Shown here: in pieces, positions 17,508-26,464 of the stretch
How positions within the stretch are numbered: the stretch's first letter is position 1
Layout of the letters: each line of letters opens with the position of its first letter
Assembly: GCA_036268405.1 (NCBI GenBank)
Contig: DATAUF010000053.1
Span: 24,377-88,376, forward strand
Length of the DNA stretch: 64,000 nucleotides
From: DASZTV01 sp036268405
GTDB taxonomy: Bacteria; Actinomycetota; Actinomycetes; JAFAQI01
Reading direction: 5' to 3'
The notes under the pieces: generated by a model
Seen by the model: only the letters and a program-made list of their open reading frames with translations
What the model was told of the DNA's origin: nothing
Database searches by the model: none
Position numbers and translations under genes: made by a program

Positions 17508-18710
17508 GTGGACGTGCCGAAGATCATCAGCGTCGATGACCATGTCGTCGAGCCTGCCCACGTTTGGCAGAACTGGTTGCCACAGAAGTTCCGCGAGGCC
17601 GGGCCACGCGTCGAGCGGCGCGGCATCCGCACCATCGAGTTCACCGGAGCGGCGGCATACAAGGAGGAGTTCGACGAAGACTCCCCCACGAAGGTCGACT
17701 GCTGGCGCTTCGGCGAGCTGGTCTACACGCACAAGCGGATGGTGGCGGCGGTCGGGTATCCCGTCGAAGAGATGACGATGACGCCGATCACATACGACGA
17801 CATGCGGCCGGGCTGTTACGACCCGAAGGAACGGCTCGCCGACATGGACGTGAACTGGACGGAAGCATCGATGTGCTTCCCGACGTTCCCGCGCTTCTGC
17901 GGCCAGACCTTCAACGAGCACCCGGACCGCGACCTCGGCCTGGCCTGCGTGCGGGCCTACAACGACTGGATGGTCGAGGAATGGTGCGGTGACTCGGGCG
18001 GCCGACTGATCCCGCTTTGCCTGATCCCGCTGTGGGACGCGGATCTCGCAGCGGCGGAGGTGCGCCGCAACGCCGGTCGAGGCGTACGAGCCGTCGCGTT
18101 CAGCGAGCTGCCGTTCCACCTCGGCTTGCCGACGATCCACTCCGGCTACTGGGATCCGTTCTTCGCGGCATGCGCCGAAACCTCGACGGTCGTGGCGATG
18201 CACATCGGCTCCTCATCCCGGATGCCCGCCACGACACCGGACGCGCCGCCCGCGGTCACCGCAACCCTCGCCTTCGGCAACGCGATGTTCTCCCTCGCCG
18301 ACTTCCTGTTCTCCGGCGTCCTGGTCAGACACCCCGACCTGAAGCTCTGCTACGCCGAGAGCCAGGTCGGCTGGTTGCCGTACATCCTCGAGCGGATCGA
18401 TGACGTGTGGCACGACAACCAGGGCTGGGCCGACACCAAGCGGATCCCCGAGCCGCCGTCGTCGTACTACTACCGCCAGGTCTACGGCTGCTTCTTCAAA
18501 GACCAGCACGGCATGGACTCACTCGCCCAGGTCGGCGTCGACAACGTGTTGTTCGAGACCGACTATCCGCACAGCGACTCGACCTGGCCGAACAGCAAGG
18601 CGGTCGCGGAGAAGCTGTTCGAGGGGATGCCCGAGGGCGCTGTCTTCAAGATGATCCGCGGCAATGCGATCCGGATGCTCGGCCTGGACCACCTTGCCCA
18701 CAGTCGCTGA
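17508..18710 (+). CDS. Amidohydrolase family 2 (metal-dependent TIM-barrel hydrolase/decarboxylase)
   Basis: 400-aa amidohydrolase_2 protein. Metal-ligand candidates are His in SVDDHVVEP near residue 12, His in AMHIGSS near 226 and Asp in ETDYPHSDSTWPNS near 355. This family includes ACMSD-type decarboxylases and C-C hydrolases. It starts at a GTG at 17508 behind an AAAGG ribosome site, 11 bp after the VOC gene. It is a paralogue of the protein at 52758, with which it shares the DYPHSDS-x-WPNS signature. The substrate is unknown; a ring-cleavage or decarboxylation product is plausible. Confidence 0.84.
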   Translation: MDVPKIISVDDHVVEPAHVWQNWLPQKFREAGPRVERRGIRTIEFTGAAAYKEEFDEDSPTKVDCWRFGELVYTHKRMVAAVGYPVEEMTMTPITYDDMRPGCYDPKERLADMDVNWTEASMCFPTFPRFCGQTFNEHPDRDLGLACVRAYNDWMVEEWCGDSGGRLIPLCLIPLWDADLAAAEVRRNAGRGVRAVAFSELPFHLGLPTIHSGYWDPFFAACAETSTVVAMHIGSSSRMPATTPDAPPAVTATLAFGNAMFSLADFLFSGVLVRHPDLKLCYAESQVGWLPYILERIDDVWHDNQGWADTKRIPEPPSSYYYRQVYGCFFKDQHGMDSLAQVGVDNVLFETDYPHSDSTWPNSKAVAEKLFEGMPEGAVFKMIRGNAIRMLGLDHLAHSR

Positions 18711-20163
18711 CGCCTTCGACGACGCGGTTCGCCGTGACGGCGAACGCGAGGCCTACGTCGAGGGCGACCGCCGGATCACCTTCGCGCAGTGGGGCGTCCT
18801 CGCCGACGCACTGGCAGCCGAGCTCGTGGATCGCGGCGTACGCCCGGGGCAGGTCGTGGCGATCATGCTGCCGCCGTCGATCGACTTCGCGATCTGCTAC
18901 GCAGCAATCATCCGCTGCGGCGCCGTGGCGACCGCACTCAACCTGCGGCTGGGACCGCTCGAGACCGCGGCGATCATCGCTGCCTGCGAGCCCGCAATCG
19001 TCATCCACGACAAGATCGAGGCCGCGGTCCCGCCGACCGACGCTGCGCTGATCGAGCGCACCGAGCTCGATGCGATCTGTTCGCGCGAGGGCCTTGGTCC
19101 GCGACGTCCGCACGTCGAGGCGAGCGATCCCGCGGTGATCATCTGGACAAGTGGCACCACGGGGATCCCGAAGGGCGCCTGGTTCGATCACGACAACCTC
19201 GCGGCAGCCGTCGCGTCCGCCGGTGTCATGGCTGCCCGGCACGACCGCCGGCTCGTCGCCACGCCGTTCGCGCACGCCGGCTACATGGCCAAGCTGTGGG
19301 AGCAGCTCGAAACTGCGGCCACGATCGTGATCAGCCCGACGCCGTGGCGGGCCGAGGACACCGCGCGGCTCGTCATCGAGGAGCGAATCAGCATGCTCGG
19401 TGCCGCGCCGACCCAGTGGGCGAAGCTGACCGAGCTGCCACAGCTGCGCCGAGAGTCGATCCCGGCGCTGCGGATCGGGATCTGCGCCACCGCGCCGGCA
19501 CCCCCCGAGCTGATCGAGCGGGTCCGTGAGCAGATCGGGTGCCCGCTCATCGTGCGGTACGCGATGACCGAGGCACCGAGCATCACGGGCACCGACCCCG
19601 ACGACGCTCCCGAAGTGCAGTTCCGCACGGTCGGCCGGGTACAGGCGGGTGTCGAGATCCGCATCGTCGACGAGCGTGTCGAGGTCCGAGGCTCGACCGT
19701 CATGCGCGGCTACTGGCGGGCGCCAGAAGCCACGGCGGAGGTGCTCGACGCGGAGGGCTGGCTGAGGACGGGTGACCTGGGTCGGATCACGCCCGACGGC
19801 AACCTGGTGCTCATCGGTCGCGCGTCGGACATGTACATCCGTGGCGGCTACAACGTGCATCCGCTTGAGGTGGAGAACATCCTCGCGACCCATCCTGCGA
19901 TCGACCGGGCCGCAGTCGTCGGGGTCCCTGCCAACGTCATCGGCGAGATCGGCGTCGCCTACGTTGTGCCGACCGACCCTGCGCAGCCACCGACCCTCGG
20001 CGAGGTGCGAGAGTTCGTCGCTTCTCAGCTTGCCGACTACAAGCGCCCCGACCAGCTCGAGATCATCGACGCGCTGCCGCTCACTGCCATGTTGAAGGTC
20101 GACAAGCCCGCGCTGCGCGAGCACGCGACGAACCTGCGCGGACGCGCAACGAAGGAGACCTGA
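18694..20163 (+). CDS. AMP-forming acyl-CoA synthetase
   Basis: About 489-aa ANL-superfamily ligase. WTSGTTGIPKGA near residue 150, RYAMTEAP near 288 and RTGDLGRITPDG near 355 are the standard motifs; the C-terminal catalytic Lys is probably in TAMLKVDK. It is shorter than the usual 520-560 aa. The start is uncertain: a TTG at 18694, overlapping the amidohydrolase stop by 17 bp, fits the conserved N-terminus best, while an in-frame ATG at 18664 would add 10 residues. The following SDR start shares one base with its stop. Confidence 0.85.
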   Translation: MPTVADAFDDAVRRDGEREAYVEGDRRITFAQWGVLADALAAELVDRGVRPGQVVAIMLPPSIDFAICYAAIIRCGAVATALNLRLGPLETAAIIAACEPAIVIHDKIEAAVPPTDAALIERTELDAICSREGLGPRRPHVEASDPAVIIWTSGTTGIPKGAWFDHDNLAAAVASAGVMAARHDRRLVATPFAHAGYMAKLWEQLETAATIVISPTPWRAEDTARLVIEERISMLGAAPTQWAKLTELPQLRRESIPALRIGICATAPAPPELIERVREQIGCPLIVRYAMTEAPSITGTDPDDAPEVQFRTVGRVQAGVEIRIVDERVEVRGSTVMRGYWRAPEATAEVLDAEGWLRTGDLGRITPDGNLVLIGRASDMYIRGGYNVHPLEVENILATHPAIDRAAVVGVPANVIGEIGVAYVVPTDPAQPPTLGEVREFVASQLADYKRPDQLEIIDALPLTAMLKVDKPALREHATNLRGRATKET

Positions 20164-21083
20164 TGAGCAACCTGCTGGAAGGCAGGGTCGCGATCGTGAC
20201 CGGCGCCGGCCATGGCATCGGCCGAGGCCACGCGCTGGAGCTCGCGAAACACGGCGCGACCGTCGTGGTGAACGACCTCGGTACGTCGGTGCGCGGCGAG
20301 GGCCAGGGACGAGACGCGGAGATCGTCGCCGAGATCATCAAGGGACGAGGCGGGACGGCCGCTGCCAACTTCGCCGACGTCGGCGACGAGGATCAGGCGA
20401 CAGCGCTGGTCGACGAGACAGTCGCGGAGTTCGGCCGACTCGACATCGTCGTCAACAACGCCGGCATCGTCCGCGACGCGGCGATCTGGAACATGCCCGT
20501 CGATGACTTCGACCTCGTCATGAGGGTCCATGTCCGGGGTACCTGGCTGGTCTCGCGGGCGGCGGCAAAGCACTGGCGGGCGCAGGCAAAGGCGGACGGC
20601 GGCAACGCCTACGGCCGGATCATCAACACGACCTCGGGCGCGGGCCTGCTCGGGAACTTCGGACAGACGAACTACGCGACCGCCAAGGCAGCGATCGTCG
20701 GCATGACACTGACCCTCAACCTCGAGCTGGCAAGCATCGGTGTCACCGCCAACGTGATCGGGCCGGGCGGGCTCACGCGGATCTCGGCGACGATGCCGGG
20801 GATGCCCGACCCGGTCGAGCCCGACGAACGGGCCGAGGAGGACTTCGATCCGCTCGACCCGTCACTGTGCTCCCCCGTCGTCGCCTGGCTCGCGAGCCCC
20901 GAGGCGGGGCATGTGAGCGGCCAGGTGATCCGTGCACTGGACGAGCGCATCATCTTGATGAACGGGTGGACCGAGGAACGGATCGTCAGGAACGCCGGCA
21001 AGCGGTGGGATGCGACCCAGCTCGGCACGCTGCTCGCGACTGACCTGTTCAAGACCCGCGCCGGCGGCCTGCGGATGGGCTAG
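20163..21083 (+). CDS. SDR oxidoreductase, MFE-2/17beta-HSD4-like (3R)-hydroxyacyl-CoA dehydrogenase type
   Basis: 306-aa short-chain dehydrogenase. The cofactor motif TGAGHGIGRG is at residues 14-23, NNAGI near 98, a Ser in NTTSGAG near 158, and the YATAK catalytic pair near 173. The opening pattern with VVVNDLG after the second strand is typical of the MFE-2 N-terminal dehydrogenase that oxidises (3R)-hydroxyacyl-CoA with NAD+. AAGGAG lies 6 nt before the ATG, and one base is shared with the ligase stop (TGATG). Two similar SDRs are at 39936 and 47070. It is last in the VOC operon and convergent with the ACAD pair. Confidence 0.85.
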   Translation: MSNLLEGRVAIVTGAGHGIGRGHALELAKHGATVVVNDLGTSVRGEGQGRDAEIVAEIIKGRGGTAAANFADVGDEDQATALVDETVAEFGRLDIVVNNAGIVRDAAIWNMPVDDFDLVMRVHVRGTWLVSRAAAKHWRAQAKADGGNAYGRIINTTSGAGLLGNFGQTNYATAKAAIVGMTLTLNLELASIGVTANVIGPGGLTRISATMPGMPDPVEPDERAEEDFDPLDPSLCSPVVAWLASPEAGHVSGQVIRALDERIILMNGWTEERIVRNAGKRWDATQLGTLLATDLFKTRAGGLRMG

Positions 21084-21089
21084 GAGCGG

Positions 21090-22034
21090 TCAGAGCAGTG
21101 CGAGCTGGTGGTCGCGGACCGAGCCGAACACCCCAGCGAGGGCATGCACGCGCTTGAGGTAGAGATGCGCCGGGCACTCCCAGGTGAAGCCCATGCCGCC
21201 ATGCACCTGGATCGTCTCTCGCGCGTTCCACATCGCCGAGCTGGTCGCGACCACCCGAAGCGCCGCGACCTGCTCCGCCGCGTCCGGCCGGCCCTCGTCG
21301 AGGCTCAACGCCGCGAAGACCAGCTGCGCGTCCGCGACCGCCGCGCCGACCGCCATGTCCGCGCAGCGATGCTTGATCGACTGGAACGCCCCGATCGGCG
21401 ACCCGAACTGCTCTCGGGTCTTCGCGTGGTCCGTTGACATGTCGCAGCAGGCCTCGGCGACGCCCACCAGAACGGCCGACGTCAGCAGCGAACCGCGCCG
21501 GAAGACCGGGTCGACCGCGGCCGCCAACGAGGACAACGGCAGGCCGGCGAGCCTCGCGGACTCGCGAGTGGATGCCTCGTCGATGCTCGGCAGCGCTTGG
21601 CGCCCCTCGCAGTCGGTGGCGGCGTAGAGCGAGACGACATCGGGCGCAGCGACGAGCAGATGCGTGGCCGCGCCCGCGTCGACCAGGGTCACCTCGTCAC
21701 CGGCACCAGGGATCGTCACGGCCGCCCGCGCTGACCCGGACAGGAAGTCCTTTGCGAGCGCGTCGCACCCGGAGTACGCCGCGACCCGCGCGGCGAGCAC
21801 TGTCGCGACGAGTGGTCCCGGCGTTGCGTGGTGCCCGATCTCTTTGGCCACCAAGGCTTCCTCGACCACGCCGAACCCCGCGCCGCCCTGCTCCTCGGGA
21901 AGCCCGAGGCCGAACCACCCCAGCTCCACCGCCCCTTGCCACAGCCGCTCAGGGTCGTCACGCCCGACATCGGTCAGGAGCTTCCCGACGGACGCGACGA
22001 TCGAGCGCTGCTCGTCGGAGACGGTCAGGTTCAT
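21090..22034 (-). CDS. Acyl-CoA dehydrogenase, short subunit of a probable heteromeric enzyme
   Basis: 314-aa ACAD-family protein, shorter than classical 380-400-aa enzymes and reduced mainly in the middle beta domain. REQFGSPIGAFQSIKHRCADM near residue 212 and HGGMGFTWECPAHLYLKR near 278 are characteristic of the C-terminal helical domain. The longer ACAD gene lies directly upstream with a 4-bp ATGA overlap. In mycobacterial cholesterol catabolism, FadE26-27 and FadE28-29 type pairs form alpha2beta2 dehydrogenases acting on bulky substrates; this pair has the same arrangement, so the same architecture is inferred. Confidence 0.83.
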   Translation of the reverse strand: MNLTVSDEQRSIVASVGKLLTDVGRDDPERLWQGAVELGWFGLGLPEEQGGAGFGVVEEALVAKEIGHHATPGPLVATVLAARVAAYSGCDALAKDFLSGSARAAVTIPGAGDEVTLVDAGAATHLLVAAPDVVSLYAATDCEGRQALPSIDEASTRESARLAGLPLSSLAAAVDPVFRRGSLLTSAVLVGVAEACCDMSTDHAKTREQFGSPIGAFQSIKHRCADMAVGAAVADAQLVFAALSLDEGRPDAAEQVAALRVVATSSAMWNARETIQVHGGMGFTWECPAHLYLKRVHALAGVFGSVRDHQLALL

Positions 22035-23170
22035 CGCGGCAGTCCGAGGACCCGCTCGCCGACGATGTTGCGCTGGACCTCAGATGTTCCGCCACCGATG
22101 GTCTGGGAGTAGGACATGAGGTACTCCTCGTCCCACGCCCCGGGCCCGACGATGTCGAACGCAAGCCTCATCAGCCGTTGCCGCAGCTCCGAGTAGAACA
22201 GCTTGATGATCGAGCCCTCCGGCCCCGGCTGCGGCTGATCGGCGTTGCGCATGATGCTGGCGTACGTCAGTGATCGAAGCGCCATGATCTCTGCCCGCAT
22301 CGTCGCGAGCCGGACGGCGAGCTCGTCATCGGCGATCGCGGGCCGTCGCCCGTCCGGCCCGAGATGCTCACGGGCATGCTCGACGAGGCGGTCGCACATC
22401 TCCGACAGCTGTACCTGGCCCGCGGTGAACGCCGTGCCGCGCTCGAACGACAGCGTCGACATCGCCACCCGCCAGCCGTCGTTGATCTCACCGACGGCGT
22501 TGGCGACCGGGACCCGTACGTCGTCGTAGAAGACCTCGCAGAAGTGCTCGTCGCCGTTGATGGTCGTGATCGGCCGGACCGTGATCCCGGGCGTGGTCAT
22601 GTCGCAGATCACCCAGGTCAGGCCGCGATGGCGAGGCTCGGCGGGGTTGGTCCTGATCAACAGCTCCTGGTAGTCGGCGATCTGGGCGAAGCTGGTCCAC
22701 ACCTTCTGGCCGCTGACCACGAACTCGTCGCCCTCGATCAATGCCGAGGTGCGCAGCGCGGCGAGGTCGGAACCGGCTGAGGGCTCGGAGAAGCCCTGGC
22801 ACCACACGACGTCGCCGCGAAGGATCTTAGGCAGGTGAAACGCCTTCTGGTCCTCGGTGCCGTTGGCGATCAGCGTCGGACCGGCATGGCTGAGACCGAC
22901 GAACCGCGCGTCGATGTCGGGCGCGCCGGTCCTCGCGTACTCCTCGAACCAGATCAGCTGGCGGAGCACGGACAGGCCGAGGCCTTCGTACTCCTTCGGC
23001 CAGCCGACGCCCGCCCAGCCGCCGTCCCACTGCCGCCGCTGCCACCCGAGGTCGAAGCCGCGCATGGCCTGGTGGTCGCGCGGACGCGGCTCGGTCGGGA
23101 AGTTCTCGGACAGCCACTGGCGGGCGGATTCGCGAAACTCCTCGTCGGCAGGCGAGACGCGCAGATCCAT
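22031..23170 (-). CDS. Acyl-CoA dehydrogenase, long subunit
   Basis: 379-aa ACAD. An FAD/substrate loop CQGFSEPSAGSDLA near residue 126, VSGQKVWTSFAQ near 156, and a C-terminal IGGGTSEVQRNIVGERVLGLPR-type tail match the FadE family. It introduces an alpha,beta double bond in acyl-CoA and passes electrons to ETF. The ATG at 23170 is the family-consistent start. The TCTGACA box lies 25-42 nt upstream on its own strand. It is the first gene of the pair with the short ACAD at 21090. Confidence 0.88.
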   Translation of the reverse strand: MDLRVSPADEEFRESARQWLSENFPTEPRPRDHQAMRGFDLGWQRRQWDGGWAGVGWPKEYEGLGLSVLRQLIWFEEYARTGAPDIDARFVGLSHAGPTLIANGTEDQKAFHLPKILRGDVVWCQGFSEPSAGSDLAALRTSALIEGDEFVVSGQKVWTSFAQIADYQELLIRTNPAEPRHRGLTWVICDMTTPGITVRPITTINGDEHFCEVFYDDVRVPVANAVGEINDGWRVAMSTLSFERGTAFTAGQVQLSEMCDRLVEHAREHLGPDGRRPAIADDELAVRLATMRAEIMALRSLTYASIMRNADQPQPGPEGSIIKLFYSELRQRLMRLAFDIVGPGAWDEEYLMSYSQTIGGGTSEVQRNIVGERVLGLPR

Positions 23171-23194
23171 GACGCTCCGGGCTCCGACGGTAGG

Positions 23195-23212
23195 GGTAAC
23201 ACTACTGTCAGA
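23195..23212 (-). promoter_or_regulatory. TCTGACA box upstream of the ACAD pair
   Basis: On the minus strand, TCTGACA-GTA-GTGTT-ACC reproduces the motif seen at 6963, 14700 and 16843. TAGTGT within it could serve as the -10 for the ACAD gene starting at 23170, so the box would overlap the promoter. Confidence 0.45.
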
Positions 23213-23262
23213 AGATAGCCGGTCCGGCGGCCGCGACGAGTTTCTGCCTGCTAGGTTCAATT

Positions 23263-23268
23263 GTTAAC
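23263..23268. promoter_or_regulatory. GTTAAC palindrome in divergent promoter region
   Basis: GTTAAC lies between the ACAD pair and the seven-gene thioesterase operon, 31 bp before its start. The same hexamer sits in three other promoter regions (42522, 45925, 52704). It has the GT-N2-AC form of FadR-type GntR half-site pairs. Confidence 0.3.
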
Positions 23269-23298
23269 CGGCTTGGCGTTCGTGCCTGGAGGACAAGG

Positions 23299-24159
23299 TT
23301 GGGTCCGATCCCGCAGCCCGACTTGAGCGCCGGCCAGCGCGGAGTGCTCGCGGACCTCCTGGCGCTGCTCGACCTGGAACGAACCGGCGAGGACAGGTTC
23401 CGTGGCCACAGCTCCAACGCAGCCGCCGGCTATCGCCTGTTCGGCGGGCACGTCGCCGCCCAGAGTCTCGCCGCCGCCGGACGGACCATCGGCATCGACC
23501 GACACCCGGCGACGATCCAGTGCACCTTCCTGCGAGCGGGACGCCCGGACGAGCCTCTGGACTTCGCGGTCGAGCGGGTGGGCGACGGACGCAGCTTCTC
23601 GTTCCGGCGCGTGCTCGCCACGCAGCGGGACAAGCCGATCTTCTCGATGCTTGCGACCTTCCATACCGGCGACGAGGCACCCGGGCACTCGACGCCGTTC
23701 GCCCCAGTCGCCCCGGAGTCGTTGCCGGAGTTCACCCCGCAGGTCTGGACCATGGTGCTCGGCGCGTTCGAGGTCCGGCGGGCGGCAAGCGAGCCTGGCA
23801 CCGGATCCTCGACCATGGCGCTGCGGACCGCAGGCCCGATGCCGGACGATCCGTTGCTGCACGCCTGCGTGCTGGCCTACGCCTCCGACCTCTACATCCT
23901 CGACACGCCGTTGACCCGTCACGGGATCGTGGCCCTCGACCAAGGAGTGGACTCGGCGAGCGTCGATCACGCGGTCTGGTTCCACCACCGGCCGAAGGTT
24001 GACGACTGGCTGGTCTACGACCTGGTCAGCCCGATCGGCCACGACGGGCGAGCCCTGATCCGGGGCGAGCTGCACACGGAGAGCGGAACACTCATCGCCA
24101 GCGTCACGCAGCTGGCGATGTTGCGTGTCACGACGCCGCGAGACGGGACGAACGACTGA
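23299..24159 (+). CDS. Acyl-CoA thioesterase II (TesB-like, double hotdog)
   Basis: 286-aa TesB-family thioesterase with two hotdog units. The N-terminal one carries YRLFGGHVAAQSLAAA at about residues 44-59, and the C-terminal one carries ALDQGVDSASVDHAVWFH near 215-232. It hydrolyses acyl-CoA to free acid and CoA, possibly to release CoA from stalled intermediates. The TTG at 23299 is chosen because GGAGG lies 6 nt upstream; no closer ATG exists. It is first in a seven-gene operon, and its stop shares a base with the SDR start. Confidence 0.85.
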   Translation: MGPIPQPDLSAGQRGVLADLLALLDLERTGEDRFRGHSSNAAAGYRLFGGHVAAQSLAAAGRTIGIDRHPATIQCTFLRAGRPDEPLDFAVERVGDGRSFSFRRVLATQRDKPIFSMLATFHTGDEAPGHSTPFAPVAPESLPEFTPQVWTMVLGAFEVRRAASEPGTGSSTMALRTAGPMPDDPLLHACVLAYASDLYILDTPLTRHGIVALDQGVDSASVDHAVWFHHRPKVDDWLVYDLVSPIGHDGRALIRGELHTESGTLIASVTQLAMLRVTTPRDGTND

Positions 24160-24956
24160 TGGGCTCCCTCGACGGTCGCATCGCTCTCGTCACGGGGGCG
24201 AGCCGGGGGCTCGGCGCGGCGATTGCCGTCAGGCTCGCGGGTGCCGGCGCGCACGTCGCACTCAGCGCGCGGACGATGGACCCGGATCCTCGCTATGCCG
24301 GGACGCTGCGCGACACCGTCAAGATCATCGAGGCGAACGGCGGGACGGCAAGCGCGTTCCGCGCCGACTTGTCGAAGACGGAGGAACGCCAGCAGCTGAT
24401 CGCCGACGTCACCGCGGCAACGGGCAGGATCGACATCCTGGTGAACAACGCGGCCGTGACCTTCTTCCTGCCCTTCCTCGGGTTTCCCCGCAAGCGGCTC
24501 GATCTCATGATCGAAACCCAGTTCATCGCGCCGTTCGAACTGTCCCAGCTCGTGGTTCCCGCGATGTACGGACGGGGCGAAGGCTGGATCCTCAACATCT
24601 CCTCGCGCGCGGCCGAGCATCCCGATGGCCCGCCGTGGGACTCGATCTTCGACTCCGGTTGGACGGCGTACGGACCGTGCAAGGCCGCCCTGGAACGACT
24701 GACGACGGCACTGGCTGCTGAGGGCTACAAGCAGGGACTCAGGGTCAACGCGCTCGCCCCGCTCTACAACGTCGCGACGCCGGGCGCAGGCGCCCACGAC
24801 CTGGTCGCGAACTTCGAGCTCGAGCCGCCGACGTTCATGGCGGAGGCCGCACTCGCCCTGGTCGAGGGCGACATCACCGGGCGGATCGTGCTGAGCCAGC
24901 CACTCCTCACCGAGCTCGGGCGAACACCGACCCCGCTCCCCGACGGACTCGGATGA
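24159..24956 (+). CDS. SDR family oxidoreductase
   Basis: 265-aa short-chain dehydrogenase: TGASRGLG at residues 12-19, NNAAV near 95, Ser in NISSRAAE near 145, and the catalytic YGPCK near 167. It belongs to the classical FabG/HSDL2-like group and lacks the VVVNDLG signature of the three MFE-2-like SDRs in this window. It probably oxidises or reduces a hydroxy- or oxoacyl intermediate with NAD(P). It is coupled at both ends (TGATG upstream, ATGA downstream). Confidence 0.83.
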   Translation: MGSLDGRIALVTGASRGLGAAIAVRLAGAGAHVALSARTMDPDPRYAGTLRDTVKIIEANGGTASAFRADLSKTEERQQLIADVTAATGRIDILVNNAAVTFFLPFLGFPRKRLDLMIETQFIAPFELSQLVVPAMYGRGEGWILNISSRAAEHPDGPPWDSIFDSGWTAYGPCKAALERLTTALAAEGYKQGLRVNALAPLYNVATPGAGAHDLVANFELEPPTFMAEAALALVEGDITGRIVLSQPLLTELGRTPTPLPDGLG

Positions 24957-26464
24957 CAATCTCCTGGTGGTCGCTCGTCGACGCCGCTGCCATCCGCCGG
25001 CCCGATCGGCCGATGCTCTACGACGACAACACCGTCCCGATGACGTTTGCGTCCTACCGCGAAGCCGCCCTGCGGGTTGCCGCAGGGCTCGCGGCGATGG
25101 GTGTTTCGCACGGGTCCGTCGTGAGCTGGCAGCTGCCGCCGTCGATCGAAGGCGCCGTGCTCACCAGCGCGCTGACCCGGCTCGGTGCAGTTCAGAACCC
25201 GCTCGTCACGACCTTGCGGTCCGCCGAGATCGCCTTCATCACCGCGCAGATGGGCACCGACGTGCTGATCACGCCCGGCCGATGGCGCGGCTTCGATCAC
25301 GGGGCGATGGCCCGGGCGACCGGACTGGTGACGGTCATCGTCGACTTCGACGACGCGTCCGGCGGGCTGCGGCTGCCCGTTGGTGACCCCCTGACCTTGC
25401 CGGCTTATGTCCCGCCGGCGTCGACAGACACCCGCTGGGTGTTCTATACCTCCGGCACCACCGGCGAACCGAAGGGCGTCAGACACTCCGACGCGACGAT
25501 CGTCAGCCAGTCGGACATTCTCGTCGAACAGCTCAAGCTCGGCGAGGACGAGGTGTTCCCGGTCGTCTTCCCGATCGCGCACATCGGCGGGCCCGGGATT
25601 CTGGCCGCGTCGCTTCGGACCGGGCTTCAGCTGCCGATGGTGTCGAGCTTCGACCCCGCCACGACACCGCAGACCCTCGCGCGCTTTGCACCAACGGCGC
25701 TCGGAATCGCGACCCCGTTCTTCCACGCCTACCTCGCCGCGCAGCGCGCCCTCGGCCCCGAGCGACTGTTCCCGCATCTGCGGATGTGCCTCGCCGGCGG
25801 CGCACCGGTGCCGAGCGGCCTCAACGAGCAGGTGCGGACGGAGCTCGGTGGGGTCGGCATCTACAACGGCTGGGGCCTCACCGAGTGCCCGATGGCGACC
25901 TACGCTCCCCGGGAGGAGACCGGGGATCGCATCGCCGCCACGGTCGGCAAGCCGGGGCCCGGAGTCGAGCTGAAGGTCGCCGGCAGCGGCGAGCTCCTGC
26001 TCCGCGGTCCGCAGCGCTTCCTCGGATATCAGGACGGTCGGCTCGACGCCGACGCCCTCGACGCCGACGGCTTCGTCCGCACGGGTGACATCGGACACGT
26101 CGACGACGACGGCTGGGTGCACGTCACGGGACGGATCAAGGAGATCGTGATCCGAGGCGCGGAGAACATCTCGACGCGCGAGGTGGAGGACGTCCTGGTG
26201 CTCGATCCGCGAATCGCCGACGTCGCGGTGATCGGCCTTCCCGATCCACGGACGGGCGAGCGCTGCTGCGCCTGCGTCGTACCCGCGGCCGACGCCACGA
26301 TCGGTCTCGACGATCTCGCCGCGATCTGCCGCGCCGCGGGCCTGGCCGCCTACAAGATCCCGGAGCAGATGGAGACCGTCGAGGCGCTTCCGCGCAATGC
26401 CATGGGCAAGGTGGTCAAGGACGACCTACGACGTCTGCTGCTGGGTCAGGAGCAGATCGCATGA
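24953..26464 (+). CDS. AMP-forming acyl-CoA synthetase
   Basis: 503-aa ANL ligase with YTSGTTGEPKGVR near residue 165, YNGWGLTECPM near 303, RTGDIGHVDDDG near 380 and the C-terminal catalytic Lys in NAMGKVVKDDL. It is the third AMP-forming ligase of the window and lies between an SDR and a hydratase, with ATGA overlaps on both sides. Location suggests it activates a carboxylic acid that the downstream hydratase or dehydrogenases then process. Confidence 0.9.
   Translation: MTISWWSLVDAAAIRRPDRPMLYDDNTVPMTFASYREAALRVAAGLAAMGVSHGSVVSWQLPPSIEGAVLTSALTRLGAVQNPLVTTLRSAEIAFITAQMGTDVLITPGRWRGFDHGAMARATGLVTVIVDFDDASGGLRLPVGDPLTLPAYVPPASTDTRWVFYTSGTTGEPKGVRHSDATIVSQSDILVEQLKLGEDEVFPVVFPIAHIGGPGILAASLRTGLQLPMVSSFDPATTPQTLARFAPTALGIATPFFHAYLAAQRALGPERLFPHLRMCLAGGAPVPSGLNEQVRTELGGVGIYNGWGLTECPMATYAPREETGDRIAATVGKPGPGVELKVAGSGELLLRGPQRFLGYQDGRLDADALDADGFVRTGDIGHVDDDGWVHVTGRIKEIVIRGAENISTREVEDVLVLDPRIADVAVIGLPDPRTGERCCACVVPAADATIGLDDLAAICRAAGLAAYKIPEQMETVEALPRNAMGKVVKDDLRRLLLGQEQIA

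Noticed and set aside
18646..20124. 492-codon open frame antisense to the CoA ligase
   Set aside because: Composition (Arg, His, Asp, Val without motifs) is that of an antisense shadow; the plus frame holds all ANL ligase motifs.
23263..23268. KstR-type cholesterol-regulon operator
   Set aside because: The KstR consensus has AAC followed by GTT with a spacer; the sites here are GTTAAC, the opposite arrangement, and no KstR-like gene is identified.
24764..26122. 452-codon open frame antisense to an acyl-CoA synthetase
   Set aside because: No motif and an antisense position over a clear ANL ligase.
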